Shown here one piece after another: positions 43,671 to 52,549 of a DNA stretch of 64,000 nt. The stretch covers positions 1 to 64,000 of the forward strand of contig NZ_CABUHK010000004.1 of the NCBI RefSeq assembly GCF_902491285.1. Reading direction: 5' to 3'. The translations under genes and the position numbers were made by a program. The stretch comes from an uncultured Bacteroides sp. Its GTDB lineage: Bacteria > Bacteroidota > Bacteroidia > Bacteroidales > Bacteroidaceae. A model generated the notes under the pieces. That model worked only from the letters and a program-made list of their open reading frames with translations. It was not told where the DNA came from and did no database searches. Position 1 is the first letter of the stretch. Each line of letters opens with the position of its first letter.

Positions 43671-43698
43671 CACCCGATTTTAGAAAAAGAAGTTTGGA

Positions 43699-45078
43699 AT
43701 GATAAATAAATACGAGGAACGGCTGGGAACAGAACGTATGTTGCCACTTGTTTTTAAGATGGCACTTCCGGCAGTAGCTGCGCAGTTCGTCAATTTGCTA
43801 TATAGTATTGTCGACCGTGTATATATCGGACATATTCCGGGTATCGGAACCGATGCATTGGCGGGTGTAGGAGTAACTACTTCCCTCATTATCCTGATTT
43901 CTTCTTTTTCAGCAATTGTAGGCGGTGGCGGTGCGCCATTGGCTGCCATTGCACTCGGACAAGGGGACCGTTTGCGTGCCGGCAAAATATTGGGAAATGG
44001 TTTTGTCCTTTTGATAGCATTCACTCTGCTTACTTCTTTTATAGCATATACATTTATGGAACCCATTCTCCTTCTTACGGGAGCTTCGGAAAACACATTG
44101 GAATATGCTGTGGATTATCTTTCCATTTATCTGTTGGGTACCATATTTGTAGAAATATCAACAGGATTGAACAGCTTTATTAATGCACAGGGGCGTCCTG
44201 CCATTGCCATGTTTTCGGTTCTCATCGGTGCTTTATTGAATATAATTCTTGACCCTATCTTCATCTTCTGGTTTGATATGGGGGTGAAAGGAGCAGCTTT
44301 GGCTACGGTGCTTTCGCAGGCTTGCAGTGCTGTGTGGGTACTGACTTTCCTTTTTTCCAAACGTGCCTCTTTGCCTTTGGAAAAGCGTTATATGAAATTG
44401 GACAGGAAAATAATACTTGCTATATTGGCTTTAGGAGTATCTCCATTCATTATGGCTAGTACGGAGAGCTTAGTTGGTTTTGTACTTAATAGTAGTTTGA
44501 AAGAATTCGGCGACATCTACATTAGTGCATTGACGATTCTGCAAAGTGCGATGCAGTTTGCCAGTGTACCGTTGACCGGATTCGCGCAAGGATTTGTCCC
44601 GATAATAAGCTATAACTATGGACATGGTGACAAGCAGCGAGTCAAAGACTGTTTCCGTATTGTATTGATAACTATGTTCTCTTTCAACCTGATATTAATG
44701 CTTTTCATGATTTTGTTCCCTTCAACGGTAGCTTCCGCTTTTACAAGTGATGAAAGGTTGATTGAGACTGTTCGTTGGACGATGCCTGTGTTCTTGGGCG
44801 GCATGACTATTTTCGGATTACAGCGTGCCTGCCAGAATATGTTTGTAGCATTGGGACAAGCTCGGATTTCTATTTTTATTGCTTTGTTGCGTAAGGCAAT
44901 TCTATTGATTCCACTAGCATTGATATTACCGCATTTCATGGGAGTGACAGGTGTATATGCGGCTGAGGCTATATCCGACGCGACAGCAGCAATATGCTGT
45001 ACTCTGTTATTCTTTTGGCAGTTCCCCAAGATTCTAGGAAAAATTCGAGGGAATACGAATATTCTACGTGCAAATTAA
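43699..45078 (+). CDS. MATE family efflux transporter
   Basis: A 459-residue inner-membrane protein with twelve hydrophobic segments in two halves, typical of Na+ or H+-driven drug/metabolite exporters. The start L-G-T-E-R-M-L-P-L-V-F-K-M-A-L-P-A and the motifs Y-S-I-V-D-R-V-Y-I-G-H and F-I-N-A-Q-G-R-P are those of the NorM/MepA-like group. Cargo unknown. The neighbouring Vat/CatB-like gene suggests a shared role in handling foreign compounds, but each has its own promoter signal. Confidence 0.92.
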   Translation: MINKYEERLGTERMLPLVFKMALPAVAAQFVNLLYSIVDRVYIGHIPGIGTDALAGVGVTTSLIILISSFSAIVGGGGAPLAAIALGQGDRLRAGKILGNGFVLLIAFTLLTSFIAYTFMEPILLLTGASENTLEYAVDYLSIYLLGTIFVEISTGLNSFINAQGRPAIAMFSVLIGALLNIILDPIFIFWFDMGVKGAALATVLSQACSAVWVLTFLFSKRASLPLEKRYMKLDRKIILAILALGVSPFIMASTESLVGFVLNSSLKEFGDIYISALTILQSAMQFASVPLTGFAQGFVPIISYNYGHGDKQRVKDCFRIVLITMFSFNLILMLFMILFPSTVASAFTSDERLIETVRWTMPVFLGGMTIFGLQRACQNMFVALGQARISIFIALLRKAILLIPLALILPHFMGVTGVYAAEAISDATAAICCTLLFFWQFPKILGKIRGNTNILRAN

Positions 45079-45227
45079 TACCGGATAAGATTCGAGAGAA
45101 CTGTTGCTAACTGAAAAAACGACCTTTCTTAAAAACGGAATATTTAAACTGCCAGGAAATCAATATAACCAATGACTGATGGAAAAGAATAGAAAAACTC
45201 CGGCATTTACTAATATGCTTTTTTATT

Positions 45228-45446
45228 TTACTCCAACTTCTGTGCATAAATGTTGATTGCGCGTAATGCTTTTGATATTTCAGTCGGGGTAATTCCCTGA
45301 CATTCTATTCTTAGTATTTTCTCCCAGTTCTCAAGGTCTACATTCCATTTGTAGATTTGCGGACACAGGGTGAAAAGCGCTGAGATATGTTTTATATCCC
45401 GCACATTTTTTACTGAAGTGCGGAAAATTAGTATTTGCTCTTCCAT
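45228..45446 (-). CDS. Small HMA-like (ferredoxin-fold) protein without metal site
   Basis: A 72-residue protein whose pattern of strands and helices (I-L-I-F-R-T-S-V, helix, Y-K-W-N-V-D-L, I-L-R-I-E-C-Q-G-I, helix) matches the beta-alpha-beta-beta-alpha-beta fold of heavy-metal-associated domains. The C-x-x-C metal site is missing. A -7 box upstream (45475-45482) supports a real gene. Function unknown. Confidence 0.7.
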   Translation of the reverse strand: MEEQILIFRTSVKNVRDIKHISALFTLCPQIYKWNVDLENWEKILRIECQGITPTEISKALRAINIYAQKLE

Positions 45447-45474
45447 AGTTACTATTTTATTTTTGTTCTGACCG

Positions 45475-45482
45475 CAAAGGTA
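45475..45482 (-). promoter_or_regulatory. -7 element of the small HMA-like gene
   Basis: Reverse strand reads TACCTTTG, an exact TANNTTTG match, 28 bases before the ATG. Confidence 0.45.
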
Positions 45483-45581
45483 AGTCTAAATAATCTCTGG
45501 TATAGAATTATTCGACGAACGCCCTGATTACTCATGACAAAACAAGTAATATAGGAGATAAACTTCGCATACTCAAAGATT

Positions 45582-45620
45582 TTACTTACATTTGTTCTTA
45601 TAAATAAAATGTAAGTAAAA
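45582..45620. promoter_or_regulatory. 13-base perfect inverted repeat over the DUF3857 promoter
   Basis: TTTACTTACATTT (45582-45594) and AAATGTAAGTAAA (45608-45620) around 13 bases. The left arm contains the -7 box TACATTTG (45588-45595). The right arm ends three bases before the ATG at 45624. It may be an operator or a stem that hides the start. Confidence 0.65.
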
Positions 45621-45623
45621 AAC

Positions 45624-47579
45624 ATGAGAAAACAACTATCAGTTACATTAGCTTGTTTCCTTCTTACTTCGGCTACGGCATTCGCTCAAAGCTGGAAACC
45701 TTATGAAAATACTGCGAAGGGAAAGACTTATGAAACATCCGATTGCGTGACATTACTGGATAGCACGCTGGTATCTGTCCAACCTACCGGACAAGGCTCG
45801 TTTGCTGTGTGCAAAGTGATTAAAGTGCAAACTCCGAAAGGGGCAGTAGCTAACCGGGTAATTAAATACGATTATGACCCTCTGACCGCTTATGCCGAAT
45901 TCAAACGTGTAACCGTTTACCGTGCCAATGGGCAGGTGGATGAACTTGATGTAAAGAAAACCTGTGATTATGCCGCTCCTGCCCGGGCTATTTATTGGGG
46001 AGCAAGACAGATTATGCTCGAAATCGGTGCTTTACACCCCGGTGATATCGTGGATTATGAGATAGCCAAGAAGGGTTTTACTTATGCGTTGCTTGAAGCC
46101 GGTGATGAAGACGATTCACGTTTTATCCCGCCTATGCGCGGACAATTCTATGATATTGTTCCTTTTTGGAGCAATGTCCCCACCGTGCGTAAAGTTTATA
46201 AAGTGACTGTCCCCATGGAAAAAGAATTGCAATTCCAGTTCTATCAGGGCGAATGTGCTTCATCCATGCGTTATGAAGACAATAGCAAGGTGTACACTTT
46301 TACAATGGATAACGTGATGCCTTTCGTCAGAGAACCGAATATGGTAGACCTTTTTGATGCGGCTCCCAAACTGATGATGTCTTCTACTCCCCAATGGAAA
46401 GACAAGTCCTTGTGGTTCAATAAAGTGAATGAAGATTATGATAGTTTTGCCCCACTGCCCGAAGCACAGAAAAAAGTGGACGAACTGATAAAAGGCAAGA
46501 AAACCGAAATGGAAAAGATTGCCGTGCTGACTCATTGGGTGGCAGATAATATCCGTTATTCCGGCATATCCATGGGAAAAGGAGAGGGGTTTACACTTCA
46601 CAATACTAAAATGAATTATACCGACCGTTGCGGGGTTTGTAAAGACATAGCAGGCACACTGATTTCCTTCTTGCGTATGGCAGGTTTCGAAGCCTATCCG
46701 GCTATGACAATGGCGGGCAGCCGTGTGGAGAGTATTCCTGCCGACCATTTTAATCACTGTGTGGCAGTAGTGAAACTAAGTAACGGAACGTATATGCCAC
46801 TCGACCCTACCTGGGTTCCTTTCTGCCGCGAATTATGGAGCAGTGCCGAACAGCAGCAGAACTATCTGCCGGGTGTACCCGAAGGTTCTGATTTGTGTAT
46901 CACTCCGGTTTCAGCTCCCGAAAATCATTATGTGCGTATCAAAGCCGATAACCGCCTGGATGCAGACGGTACCCTGCGCGGCACTTTCACTCTTACCGCC
47001 GAGGGGCAGAGTGACAGCAATATCCGCCGCATCTTTACTACCGGATTTCAGAGCGAATGGAGAAATACAATGGAAAGCCAGCTCCTGGCTATATCTCCAA
47101 AATCCAAATTGTTGAGTGTAGACTATGGCAAGAATCCCAAAGACTATCAGGCAGCACCTATTAAAATCACCTTCCGTTATGAAATACCTGACTATGCATT
47201 AAAAGGAGAGAAGGAGATGTTCTTCCGTCCGTTGGTGATGAATAACCTTTATAATCAGGTGCGTTCTTACTTGCGTATCGATACTTCGCTGAAAGAGCGT
47301 AAGTATGGTTTTAAAGATGGATGCTCGCGTCTGGTCGAACTGGATGAAACGATTCAGCTTCCGGCAGGATACAAACTGGCGAATGCCAACAAGAATGAAA
47401 CCATGCAAGGCACAGGAGCTGATTTTGAAGGTTCATTGGCGCAGCAAGGAAACAAAGTGTTGCTTCACAACAAACTAGCTTTGAAGAAACGTGTCTATGA
47501 GGCTTCCGACTGGGATAGTTTCCGTAATGCAGTGAATGCCCACAAGGCATATGGTGAATATTTAGTGATTAAAAAGTAG
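45624..47579 (+). CDS. DUF3857 / transglutaminase-like exported protein
   Basis: A 651-residue exported protein with a signal peptide ending A-F-A. A DUF3857 domain (about 50-230) precedes a transglutaminase-like core. The catalytic triad is complete: C339 (R-C-G-V-C-K-D), H378 (F-N-H-C) and D394 (L-D-P-T-W). A DUF2569-like or beta-rich tail follows. Such proteins are common in Bacteroidetes; their substrates are unknown, with peptide or cell-wall processing presumed. The next gene, 6 bases on, is a related protein without the active site, so the two may work as a pair. Confidence 0.88.
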   Translation: MRKQLSVTLACFLLTSATAFAQSWKPYENTAKGKTYETSDCVTLLDSTLVSVQPTGQGSFAVCKVIKVQTPKGAVANRVIKYDYDPLTAYAEFKRVTVYRANGQVDELDVKKTCDYAAPARAIYWGARQIMLEIGALHPGDIVDYEIAKKGFTYALLEAGDEDDSRFIPPMRGQFYDIVPFWSNVPTVRKVYKVTVPMEKELQFQFYQGECASSMRYEDNSKVYTFTMDNVMPFVREPNMVDLFDAAPKLMMSSTPQWKDKSLWFNKVNEDYDSFAPLPEAQKKVDELIKGKKTEMEKIAVLTHWVADNIRYSGISMGKGEGFTLHNTKMNYTDRCGVCKDIAGTLISFLRMAGFEAYPAMTMAGSRVESIPADHFNHCVAVVKLSNGTYMPLDPTWVPFCRELWSSAEQQQNYLPGVPEGSDLCITPVSAPENHYVRIKADNRLDADGTLRGTFTLTAEGQSDSNIRRIFTTGFQSEWRNTMESQLLAISPKSKLLSVDYGKNPKDYQAAPIKITFRYEIPDYALKGEKEMFFRPLVMNNLYNQVRSYLRIDTSLKERKYGFKDGCSRLVELDETIQLPAGYKLANANKNETMQGTGADFEGSLAQQGNKVLLHNKLALKKRVYEASDWDSFRNAVNAHKAYGEYLVIKK

Positions 47580-47585
47580 AGCAGA

Positions 47586-49151
47586 ATGAAAAATATACAT
47601 TATTATATAACTACACTGGTAGTACTGCTGCTTATAGTAGCTCCGGTGAAAGCGGCATCCGAAGCCGAATTCGGGAAATTGCACAAAACTTACACCTTGC
47701 ACGCTGACGGTAGTCAGGAGATGCGTGTACAAAAGGAACTGACACTATTTACCCATGCAGCAATGAATCGCCTGTATGGCGAAAGTTTTATTGTTTATAA
47801 TCCGGAGTTTCAGGAATTGAAGATTCACGAATCCTACACCCGTCAGAAAGACGGCAATATTGTAAAGACACCCGAAAATGCGTTTGTGGAAGTACTTCCT
47901 TCTGCGGCAGCCGATGCTCCGGCATATAATGGTTTGAAAGAAATGGTCGTAGTCCATACCGGATTGGAGTTGGGAGCTACTATTTATCTGGATTACTCTG
48001 TTATTACCCGTCCGGGCTATTTACCCGAACTGGACGTGTGCGAGCAAGTGGAAGAACTTTCTCCAATCAAAGAATATGTGCTTTCATTATCAGTACCCGA
48101 AAACAAGCCTTTGCATTATGAATTATTGAATGGAAAGGCTGTTCCGGCAGTGAAAACTGCGGGTGGTGTAAAAACAGTGACCTGGACATTGAAGAATGTG
48201 CAACCACGTCCTTATATGCTTGACGTTTCTTTGCCGGCAGGTAATGTGCAGGCTATTGTGGCTTCTACTTATGTTTCAAGAGCCGATGCCTTGAAAGTGA
48301 TTAAACAGCAAGTCGAGAGTAACGGAAAGGAAGTTTCGGAATTGGCAAAGAAACTGACTGCCAACGCACAAAGCCCGGAGCAAAAAACGAAACAACTCAC
48401 TGCTTACGTACAAGGATTAGGAAACTGCCGTTTGTCATTGTCGCAAACCGGATACCGTTTGCGTCCGGCTGCCGAAGTGATTTGTTCAGCTTATGGGACG
48501 GAAGCGGAAAAAGCGGCTTTGTTGGCTGCTTTGCAGCAAGCAAGTGGTATTCAGGCTGAAATTCAGGCTGTTTTTCCTAAAACAGTGAATAAGGATGCAG
48601 CAGGACTTGCCGCTGTCAACAAACTGTTTGTTACTGATAATGCAGTTGCTGATATACAGGATTTTGTTTCTGTTGTCAACATGGATGCCCAACCGGTAGT
48701 CTTAGAAACGGTTTCCCATGTTATTTCGCAAACTGATACATTGAGAGTGACTGCAAAAGCCGGAAAAGCTTTGGAAGCAGGTTACCGGAGATTCGAACTG
48801 CCACAGGCGCGGAACGGCTGGACTGCTTATGAAGGACGTTCAACAGCTATGAATACAACTCGTCCGGTTAATCTGCTATTGCGATACTTGCCCGATGAAA
48901 CTTATACTTGTATTGTGAAAGTAACTGACGGGATGAAGCCGATAGTGTTGCCGACTGATAAAAAGATTGAGAATCCTGTCGGTAGCATAGAAGTTACAGT
49001 GAAAAAAACGACAGATGAAATAGAAATTGTCCGTACCTTAAAACTGAAAAAGCAATTAATAACTCCGGCAGAATATCCGGCATACTATTGCTTGATGTCG
49101 GAATGGATGGATGCTGATAAAAGTACTTTACTCTTTCAAGTTGCAAAGTAG
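47586..49151 (+). CDS. DUF3857 protein with degenerate transglutaminase domain
   Basis: A 521-residue exported protein (signal peptide ending V-K-A-A) similar in plan to its upstream neighbour. The DUF3857 part spans about 40-240. Where the transglutaminase cysteine should stand, the sequence reads Y-G-T-E-A-E-K-A-A-L-L-A-A-L-Q-Q-A-S-G-I, keeping the helix after the active site but not the C-K-D. A structural or binding partner of the upstream enzyme is likely, by analogy with other pseudo-enzyme pairs. Confidence 0.82.
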   Translation: MKNIHYYITTLVVLLLIVAPVKAASEAEFGKLHKTYTLHADGSQEMRVQKELTLFTHAAMNRLYGESFIVYNPEFQELKIHESYTRQKDGNIVKTPENAFVEVLPSAAADAPAYNGLKEMVVVHTGLELGATIYLDYSVITRPGYLPELDVCEQVEELSPIKEYVLSLSVPENKPLHYELLNGKAVPAVKTAGGVKTVTWTLKNVQPRPYMLDVSLPAGNVQAIVASTYVSRADALKVIKQQVESNGKEVSELAKKLTANAQSPEQKTKQLTAYVQGLGNCRLSLSQTGYRLRPAAEVICSAYGTEAEKAALLAALQQASGIQAEIQAVFPKTVNKDAAGLAAVNKLFVTDNAVADIQDFVSVVNMDAQPVVLETVSHVISQTDTLRVTAKAGKALEAGYRRFELPQARNGWTAYEGRSTAMNTTRPVNLLLRYLPDETYTCIVKVTDGMKPIVLPTDKKIENPVGSIEVTVKKTTDEIEIVRTLKLKKQLITPAEYPAYYCLMSEWMDADKSTLLFQVAK

Positions 49152-49203
49152 TATTATGGAGTGAAATAAAAAATGTAGGTTAAACATTTATACCTGTTTA
49201 TTT

Positions 49204-50082
49204 ATGTACGAACTGGAGCAAATCGGAAAGCAGAGCTATTATATAAATTGTCCTGCGAAAATAGGAGTATATAAGCAAAATGATAAAGATATATACTTGA
49301 TAGATAGCGGCAATGATAAAGAAGCAGGTAAGAAAGTTTTGAAGCTTGCAGCTCAAAATAACTGGGAAATCAAAGCTATCATTAACACGCACTCTAATGC
49401 TGACCATATTGGCGGCAATCACTATCTGCAACAACAGACGGGTTGTCCGATTTTTACGAACGGCATTGAAACTGCATTTACTAATTATCCTGTCTTGGAG
49501 CCTTCTTTCCTATATGGCGGTTATCCATGTAAAGAGTTAAGAAGTAAGTTCTTGCTTGCTAAAGAAAGTAGGGCGGTGGAACTAACGGATAATGAATTTC
49601 CTGAAGAACTGGAAGTTATGCCTCTTCCGGGACATTTTTTTGATATGATAGGGTTACGTACTCCCGACAATACGGTTTTTCTAGCTGATTGCATTAGTAG
49701 CCAAGCTACATTGGAGAAGTATCAGGTTTCGTTTATTTATGATGTTGCCCGATATCTCGAAACATTGGATAAGGTGGAGAATATGCAAGCGGATGTGTTT
49801 GTTCCGGCGCATGCGGAAGTTACTTCAGATATTAGGGGACTTGTTGCCCTCAACCGGGCTAAAGTGTACGAAATAGCTGACGGATTGCTGGAAATTTGTA
49901 AAAAGCCGTTGGACGGTGATAGTATTCTTCAAAAGGTTTTTGAGAAATATAATCTGACGATGACTATCGAGCAATATGTATTAGTGGGAAGTACAGTCCG
50001 TTCCTATCTTTCTTGGCTGAAAGATGGTGGTAAATTGACGTTCTACTGCCGGGAGAATAAACTTCTTTGGGAAAGTATCTGA
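49204..50082 (+). CDS. MBL-fold metallo-hydrolase
   Basis: A 292-residue cytoplasmic metallo-beta-lactamase-fold hydrolase. The metal motifs are N-T-H-S-N-A-D-H-I-G-G (the usual HxHxDH with Asn in the second His position), P-G-H-F-F-D (third ligand), F-L-A-D-C and V-P-A-H-A. A C-terminal helical region of about 80 residues (E-I-A-D-G-L-L-E-I, Y-L-S-W-L-K) is present. Substrate unknown. The changed second histidine may alter metal use. Confidence 0.85.
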   Translation: MYELEQIGKQSYYINCPAKIGVYKQNDKDIYLIDSGNDKEAGKKVLKLAAQNNWEIKAIINTHSNADHIGGNHYLQQQTGCPIFTNGIETAFTNYPVLEPSFLYGGYPCKELRSKFLLAKESRAVELTDNEFPEELEVMPLPGHFFDMIGLRTPDNTVFLADCISSQATLEKYQVSFIYDVARYLETLDKVENMQADVFVPAHAEVTSDIRGLVALNRAKVYEIADGLLEICKKPLDGDSILQKVFEKYNLTMTIEQYVLVGSTVRSYLSWLKDGGKLTFYCRENKLLWESI

Positions 50083-50103
50083 ATAGATATGCAATAGAGA
50101 AAA

Positions 50104-50164
50104 TGTTGAAGGAAATGAAAGCGGATATTATGAAGAAATAGTCTCCGCTTCATTGTTGAAGGAA
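50104..50164. repeat. Hairpin flanked by 11-base direct repeats
   Basis: AATGAAAGCGGA (50114-50125) pairs with TCCGCTTCATT (50144-50154) with one bulged A. TGTTGAAGGAA stands on each side (50104-50114 and 50154-50164). It lies between convergent genes and may serve as a terminator or be an insertion remnant. Confidence 0.45.
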
Positions 50165-50179
50165 GGATTAAGGGAACAT

Positions 50180-50650
50180 TTACAACAGTGGCATTTCTAC
50201 TCTTGTCACTTGTTCCTCTTCGGGTACATCAGGACCGGTATAATAATACTCTATAGATGTCCCCGAAGCCTTGTATCCATTGGACTTTATCCATTCCATC
50301 ATTTCATTGTACAGGGTAGCCAGTTCAGCGTAAGTTCCTCTATGCAGACAGGAAACTATTTTTCTTTCCGGTATTATTATAGATTGTATATCCTCTTTAC
50401 CTTGTAATTCTTTGGGTGATTTAAGACCGATAATCATTCTGATATTCTGTTCAGTCAAACTTTCAAAGTCAGGATATTCAACGTAAGGGATATCTGTTGT
50501 AACTTCTCCTTGTTTTTTGAATAAAGAGTCTATATTTACAAAGTTCTCTCCGATAGCTTTCGACATTCCGCTCATATCAGTTTGTACTTCAACAGCCAAG
50601 GCAGGTTGCTGTGGTTGTTTCAACAGCATAATTTCTGAAATCTTTCCCAT
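50180..50650 (-). CDS. GyrI-like effector-binding protein
   Basis: A 156-residue protein resembling the GyrI/SbmC effector-binding fold: V-E-V-Q-T-D-M-S-G-M-S near the start, H-R-G-T-Y-A-E-L-A-T-L-Y-N-E-M-M-E-W (about 103-120), then Y-Y-Y-T-G-P-D-V-P-E-E-E. These domains bind drug-like small molecules, alone or in AraC/MerR regulators. It follows, by 32 bases, an AraC regulator carrying the same kind of domain. Confidence 0.83.
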   Translation of the reverse strand: MGKISEIMLLKQPQQPALAVEVQTDMSGMSKAIGENFVNIDSLFKKQGEVTTDIPYVEYPDFESLTEQNIRMIIGLKSPKELQGKEDIQSIIIPERKIVSCLHRGTYAELATLYNEMMEWIKSNGYKASGTSIEYYYTGPDVPEEEQVTRVEMPLL

Positions 50651-50682
50651 AATACATTGTTTCTTAAAGTGTTGGTAATCTA

Positions 50683-51816
50683 TTATTTCTTTACTACCGG
50701 AATATAAATATCGGTAACCAGTTCCGTTTCAGGAGTGGAAGCAGGATGATTCATATACATCTCAAAACTAAAGGTACTTTGAGGACGATACTTACTTTTC
50801 GGAAACCATTCTTCATAAATTCTCCGGTAGAATCTGTGTAATAAAGAATAATCTCCTGTATGCCTGAATATCGCATAGCGACCACCGGGAATTTCCATCA
50901 CTCCCGGTTGAGAGTTATCTACTTTCTTATTATCTATCGTTACTCCGAGATAGAAGCGGCATTTTTCCTCAGGTGTGATGGACGGGTCGTCCATACTGAC
51001 GCTTACGAATTTGTAATCGGACTTACCTTCATTATACCGCTTGGCATAATTTATAAGCCTGTTCCATATAAGTTTATATCGCAGCTCGTCCTTATACTTC
51101 TCACCGACTTCAATATAGAATATCTCCATTGGCTGAATTGACCAAATTTCAGGAGTGAGAGACGTGTGCTGTTCGTCATACATCGGCTTATATTTTTCTC
51201 TATATTGAGATGCCGGTATTCCGAAATGCTTCTTGAAGGCTTTTGCTAGACTAAACTTGGTCTGATAACTTGTCTGCTCCAATATCTGATTGAGTGTAAA
51301 ATCGGTAGATACCAACAGATGTGCTATATGTTCAAGGCGCAACCGCTGTATATAGATTCCTATATTCTCTCCGGTAACAGCCTGAAATACCCTTCTGAAG
51401 TGATATTTGGAAAGTCCGCTCATGTCACTAAGCCTGTCCGTATCCAAAGAATCGAATAAATGATTATTGATATGAACAATAATATTCTGAATCTTTTGAT
51501 GATGAATGTTGCTGGTTTCCAATTTCTGTTTCCATCGCTTCAGTTTGGGTAATCGTCCGTTAAGTATAGTTCTCAATTCTTCCGGTGAGTACATGGTGTC
51601 TGCATACTCATTGTACTTGTCAGTGTATTTTATCCAAATATTAATCATTTCCGACATCGGAATATCGACAATATACTTTCCGTCTTTCAGGCAATAATAG
51701 CAGTATTCATCACTTTGCGAACCATCGGAGTTGGTACCCAGGTATTTCTCTACATCAAATCGTAAAGGCATCCCGCAACTTTGACAATACTTCTTGTTTA
51801 TTTCTGATTCAATCAT
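50683..51816 (-). CDS. AraC regulator with N-terminal zinc ribbon and C-terminal GyrI-like domain
   Basis: A 377-residue three-domain regulator. Residues of about 10-60 hold a zinc ribbon (Y-C-Q-S-C-G-M-P ... Y-C-Y-Y-C). The AraC double helix-turn-helix spans about 108-210 (L-S-K-Y-H-F-R-R-V-F, F-S-L-A-K-A-F-K-K-H-F-G-I-P-A-S-Q-Y-R). A GyrI-like effector domain follows (about 220-375; F-R-H-T-G-D-Y-S, Y-E-E-W-F-P). It abuts the DUF3788 stop with no gap and is followed by a free GyrI-like protein, so the three probably form one small-molecule response operon. Confidence 0.88.
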   Translation of the reverse strand: MIESEINKKYCQSCGMPLRFDVEKYLGTNSDGSQSDEYCYYCLKDGKYIVDIPMSEMINIWIKYTDKYNEYADTMYSPEELRTILNGRLPKLKRWKQKLETSNIHHQKIQNIIVHINNHLFDSLDTDRLSDMSGLSKYHFRRVFQAVTGENIGIYIQRLRLEHIAHLLVSTDFTLNQILEQTSYQTKFSLAKAFKKHFGIPASQYREKYKPMYDEQHTSLTPEIWSIQPMEIFYIEVGEKYKDELRYKLIWNRLINYAKRYNEGKSDYKFVSVSMDDPSITPEEKCRFYLGVTIDNKKVDNSQPGVMEIPGGRYAIFRHTGDYSLLHRFYRRIYEEWFPKSKYRPQSTFSFEMYMNHPASTPETELVTDIYIPVVKK

Positions 51817-52233
51817 TTATCGGTTTGGTTTTCGTTTGATAGACAGAAGCTGTTCCATATCACTGAATAAACTGGTATCTTTTAGTTCGAACATAAGCCA
51901 CTTCCCATCATGAAAAGTAGTCGTCTCATCATATACCTTCAGTGTCTCGTTGGAGAAAACTTCTCGTTGTGATTCAAACCTGGCACGTTCGTCTTTGCCT
52001 AAAATGACCATGAAACCGAAAGTCTGCTCTCTGGCATATAGGGCGCAAAGCGTTTTCCCACCTCTGCGATATTTATATTCGTACTTCCAGGCTTTTCCGC
52101 CATGATTCTGCAATTGTTCCATATTGTACTTCTGTTCAATGAGTTGGCAAAGCGAAGTCCATACATTATAAAGTTCTTTACCTATCAGGTTTTCCAGCAT
52201 TTCGGGAGTGGGAATCTGCAAAGTCTCTTTCAT
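51817..52233 (-). CDS. DUF3788 family protein
   Basis: A 138-residue cytoplasmic protein with the DUF3788 pattern: W-K-Y-E-Y-K-Y-R-R-G-G-K-T-L-C-A-L-Y near 49-66, G-F-M-V-I-L-G-K-D-E near 73-82 and W-L-M-F-E-L near 110-115. Function unknown. Members often lie beside GyrI/AraC genes, as here; it is the first gene of that operon. Confidence 0.8.
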   Translation of the reverse strand: MKETLQIPTPEMLENLIGKELYNVWTSLCQLIEQKYNMEQLQNHGGKAWKYEYKYRRGGKTLCALYAREQTFGFMVILGKDERARFESQREVFSNETLKVYDETTTFHDGKWLMFELKDTSLFSDMEQLLSIKRKPNR

Positions 52234-52549
52234 GGCATCTATATTTACTTTTAATTATCAATATCACAAAGATAGACTGATTTTTCGATAGATGGTTGTC
52301 CAATATAGCTGTCTTTCGTGTGATTTCATTTATCAGGTTATTGCATAATGCTGAATGGATAAACCGCCATCATACTCTTTATACTTTGCGTCCTTGTATA
52401 TCTTGACTAGCTTGTTGCCATAATCAATAATCATGTATTTGATAAATGGCGCATGCCAAATTCGTCTATAAATAGATGCATCATTAAAAATAAAAAAGTA
52501 TGCATATGTTTGCTTGATGCAGTAATAATTAATTTTCCAGTGCTATTGA
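52234..52549. other. Intergenic stretch with a short relic frame
   Basis: 316 bases between DUF3788 and the fucosidase. A minus-strand frame without a good upstream start runs from about 52536 to a stop at 52333. From an ATG at 52434 it would give 33 residues beginning M-I-I-D-Y-G-N-K and ending Q-H-Y-A-I-T. It may be a degraded gene end or chance. Nothing else was seen. Confidence 0.35.
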
